Below, one piece after another: positions 5,894 through 6,999 of a DNA stretch of 6,999 bases; the stretch's first letter is position 1; each line of letters starts with the position of its first letter. The stretch is from an uncultured Eubacteriales bacterium. GTDB taxonomy: Bacteria; Bacillota; Clostridia; Lachnospirales; Lachnospiraceae. The position numbers were made by a program, and so were the translations under genes. The notes beneath the pieces were generated by a model. It had not been told where the DNA came from, searched no databases, and was given only the letters and a program-made list of their open reading frames with translations. The stretch covers positions 1 through 6,999 of the forward strand of contig CACZSO010000313.1 in NCBI GenBank assembly GCA_902783795.1. Direction: 5' to 3'.

Positions 5894-6999
5894 GCTTCTT
5901 TTCCCTTCTTGGTTCCATATTTATAGGCCCCCTGAAACTTATCTTTGAAGTCATTTTCCAGGTATCCTATGAGCTGATCTGGGATCCCGGCTTCTGTATC
6001 ATCGTGCTGAGCCTCTGCATGAACCTTTTAGTCCTGCCCCTTTATAAGCGGGCCGATGCCATGCAGGAACAGGCCCGGGATAAGGAGAATGCCCTTTCAA
6101 AAGGCATTAAGCACATTAAAAAGACCTTCTCCGGCAATGAGCGCATGATGATGCTGCAGACTTATTACCGGCAGAATGATTATTCACCGGCCAATGCGCT
6201 GAAGGGATCTGTCTCCCTCCTGCTGGAGATCCCCTTCTTTATGGCTGCCTACCAGTTTCTCTCGAACCTGGACCTGCTGCAGGGGACGGCCTTCGGCCTG
6301 ATCTCTGACCTGGGATCTCCGGACAGACTGCTGACTATCGGCGGTCTTTCCATCAACCTGCTGCCCATCGTGATGACGCTCATCAATTTTATCTCCAGCG
6401 CCATCTACTTAAAAGGCTTCCCGCTGAAGAATAAGATCCAGATCTACGGTATCGCCGTGGCTTTCCTGGTCCTTTTATATAATTCTCCGGCCGGCCTGGT
6501 GTTCTACTGGACACTGAACAATGTGTTCTCCTTAGGAAAGAACATCGTCATGAAACTTCTGATGCCCCGGCTGCAGGCGAAAAAAGCCGCAAAAAAAGCA
6601 GCGGCCAAGGCCCCTGTACCTGAAACCGCCAAAAGCATCAAAAAGGCTGAAAAGAAGCAGAAACGGCAGGAAAAGAGGGCTGCCAGGACTTACGAACCCG
6701 ACCGGAAGCTCTTTATTATCGCCGGGGTCTTCCTGACCGTATTTATCGGCCTGCTGATCCCCTCTGCCTATATCGCAGCTTCCCCCCAGGAATTTGTGGA
6801 TCTGAAGGTCTACTTCAGCCCCCTGTGGTACATCGTCAACGCCTTCTGCGTAGCGGCGGGCTTCTTCCTTTTGTGGTTCAGCGTGTTTTACTGGCTGGCC
6901 AAGCCTAAAGGAAAAGTGGTCTTTGAACGGATCCTGGTGATCTTATGCATCACCGGCGTGATCAATTACATGTTCTTCGGCCGGGATCTGGGCGTGGTC
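5890..6999 (+). CDS. YidC/Oxa1-like membrane protein with C-terminal extension (partial)
   Basis: The first 370 codons; the gene continues past the right edge. Residues about 12-225 are YidC/Oxa1-like: amphipathic N-terminus (IGPLKLIFEVIF), first core helix (CIIVLSLCMNLLVLPL, 36-51), a charged hairpin (53-88), LLEIPFFMAAYQFLSN (111-126), NLLPIVMTLINFISS (156-170) and NSPAGLVFYWTLNNVFSLGK (198-217). The family inserts and folds membrane proteins. In ungapped register with E. coli YidC, Asn45 sits where the hydrophilic-groove arginine (R366) would be. No lipoprotein signal is seen. A Lys/Ala-rich cytoplasmic linker (229-268) leads to at least three more membrane helices (about 273-296, 312-336, 345-362), well beyond the normal family end. 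AGGAGG precedes the ATG, which overlaps the previous stop as ATGA, so the two are translationally coupled. It is probably a specialised paralogue serving surface-polymer assembly rather than the housekeeping insertase; that role is inferred. Confidence 0.87.
   Translation, partial: MSFFSLLGSIFIGPLKLIFEVIFQVSYELIWDPGFCIIVLSLCMNLLVLPLYKRADAMQEQARDKENALSKGIKHIKKTFSGNERMMMLQTYYRQNDYSPANALKGSVSLLLEIPFFMAAYQFLSNLDLLQGTAFGLISDLGSPDRLLTIGGLSINLLPIVMTLINFISSAIYLKGFPLKNKIQIYGIAVAFLVLLYNSPAGLVFYWTLNNVFSLGKNIVMKLLMPRLQAKKAAKKAAAKAPVPETAKSIKKAEKKQKRQEKRAARTYEPDRKLFIIAGVFLTVFIGLLIPSAYIAASPQEFVDLKVYFSPLWYIVNAFCVAAGFFLLWFSVFYWLAKPKGKVVFERILVILCITGVINYMFFGRDLGVV

Overview
The window looks like a chromosomal segment from a low-to-mid GC Firmicute, most likely a gut clostridium of the Lachnospiraceae type. 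This rests on strong AGGAGG-type ribosome binding sites, intrinsic terminators with U-tracts, an AraC-type sugar regulator, and a teichoic-acid-type glycerophosphotransferase beside a YidC-like protein. The taxonomic guess is an inference; no rRNA or marker gene other than glyA is present.

Layout. (1) Positions 1-639, minus strand: a two-gene operon, cut by the left edge. It encodes a small protein resembling the beta subunit of C-glycoside deglycosidases (DUF6379-like), followed 11 bp later by the N-terminus of a sugar phosphate isomerase/epimerase-like TIM barrel, the usual alpha partner. (2) Positions 640-894: a divergent regulatory region with an interrupted inverted repeat, then an AraC-family regulator on the plus strand (895-1680), the obvious candidate regulator of the operon. 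(3) Positions 1844-3088: glyA, serine hydroxymethyltransferase, with an extended -10 promoter upstream and two tandem intrinsic terminators downstream. (4) Positions 3270-3572, minus strand: a small hypothetical protein of about 100 aa. (5) Positions 3636-3989: five tandem copies of a 74-bp non-coding unit, each containing a 9-bp stem hairpin. (6) Positions 3990-4357: a regulatory region with three 10-bp-phased CTTAWA motifs, a very good extended promoter and a hairpin at the predicted transcription start. (7) Positions 4358-6999, plus strand: two translationally coupled genes. The first encodes a CPBP (Rce1/CAAX-protease-like) membrane module fused to a CDP-glycerol glycerophosphotransferase-like domain. 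The second, cut by the right edge, encodes a YidC/Oxa1-like protein with a basic linker and further membrane segments, in which the groove arginine position is asparagine.

Working together: the left block looks like an inducible module for cleaving a plant C-glycoside or a related oxidised sugar conjugate. The right block looks like a membrane-associated module for building or placing a glycerol-phosphate-type surface polymer or modified membrane protein. The 74-bp hairpin repeats and the fusion/insertase pair are the least ordinary parts of the window.
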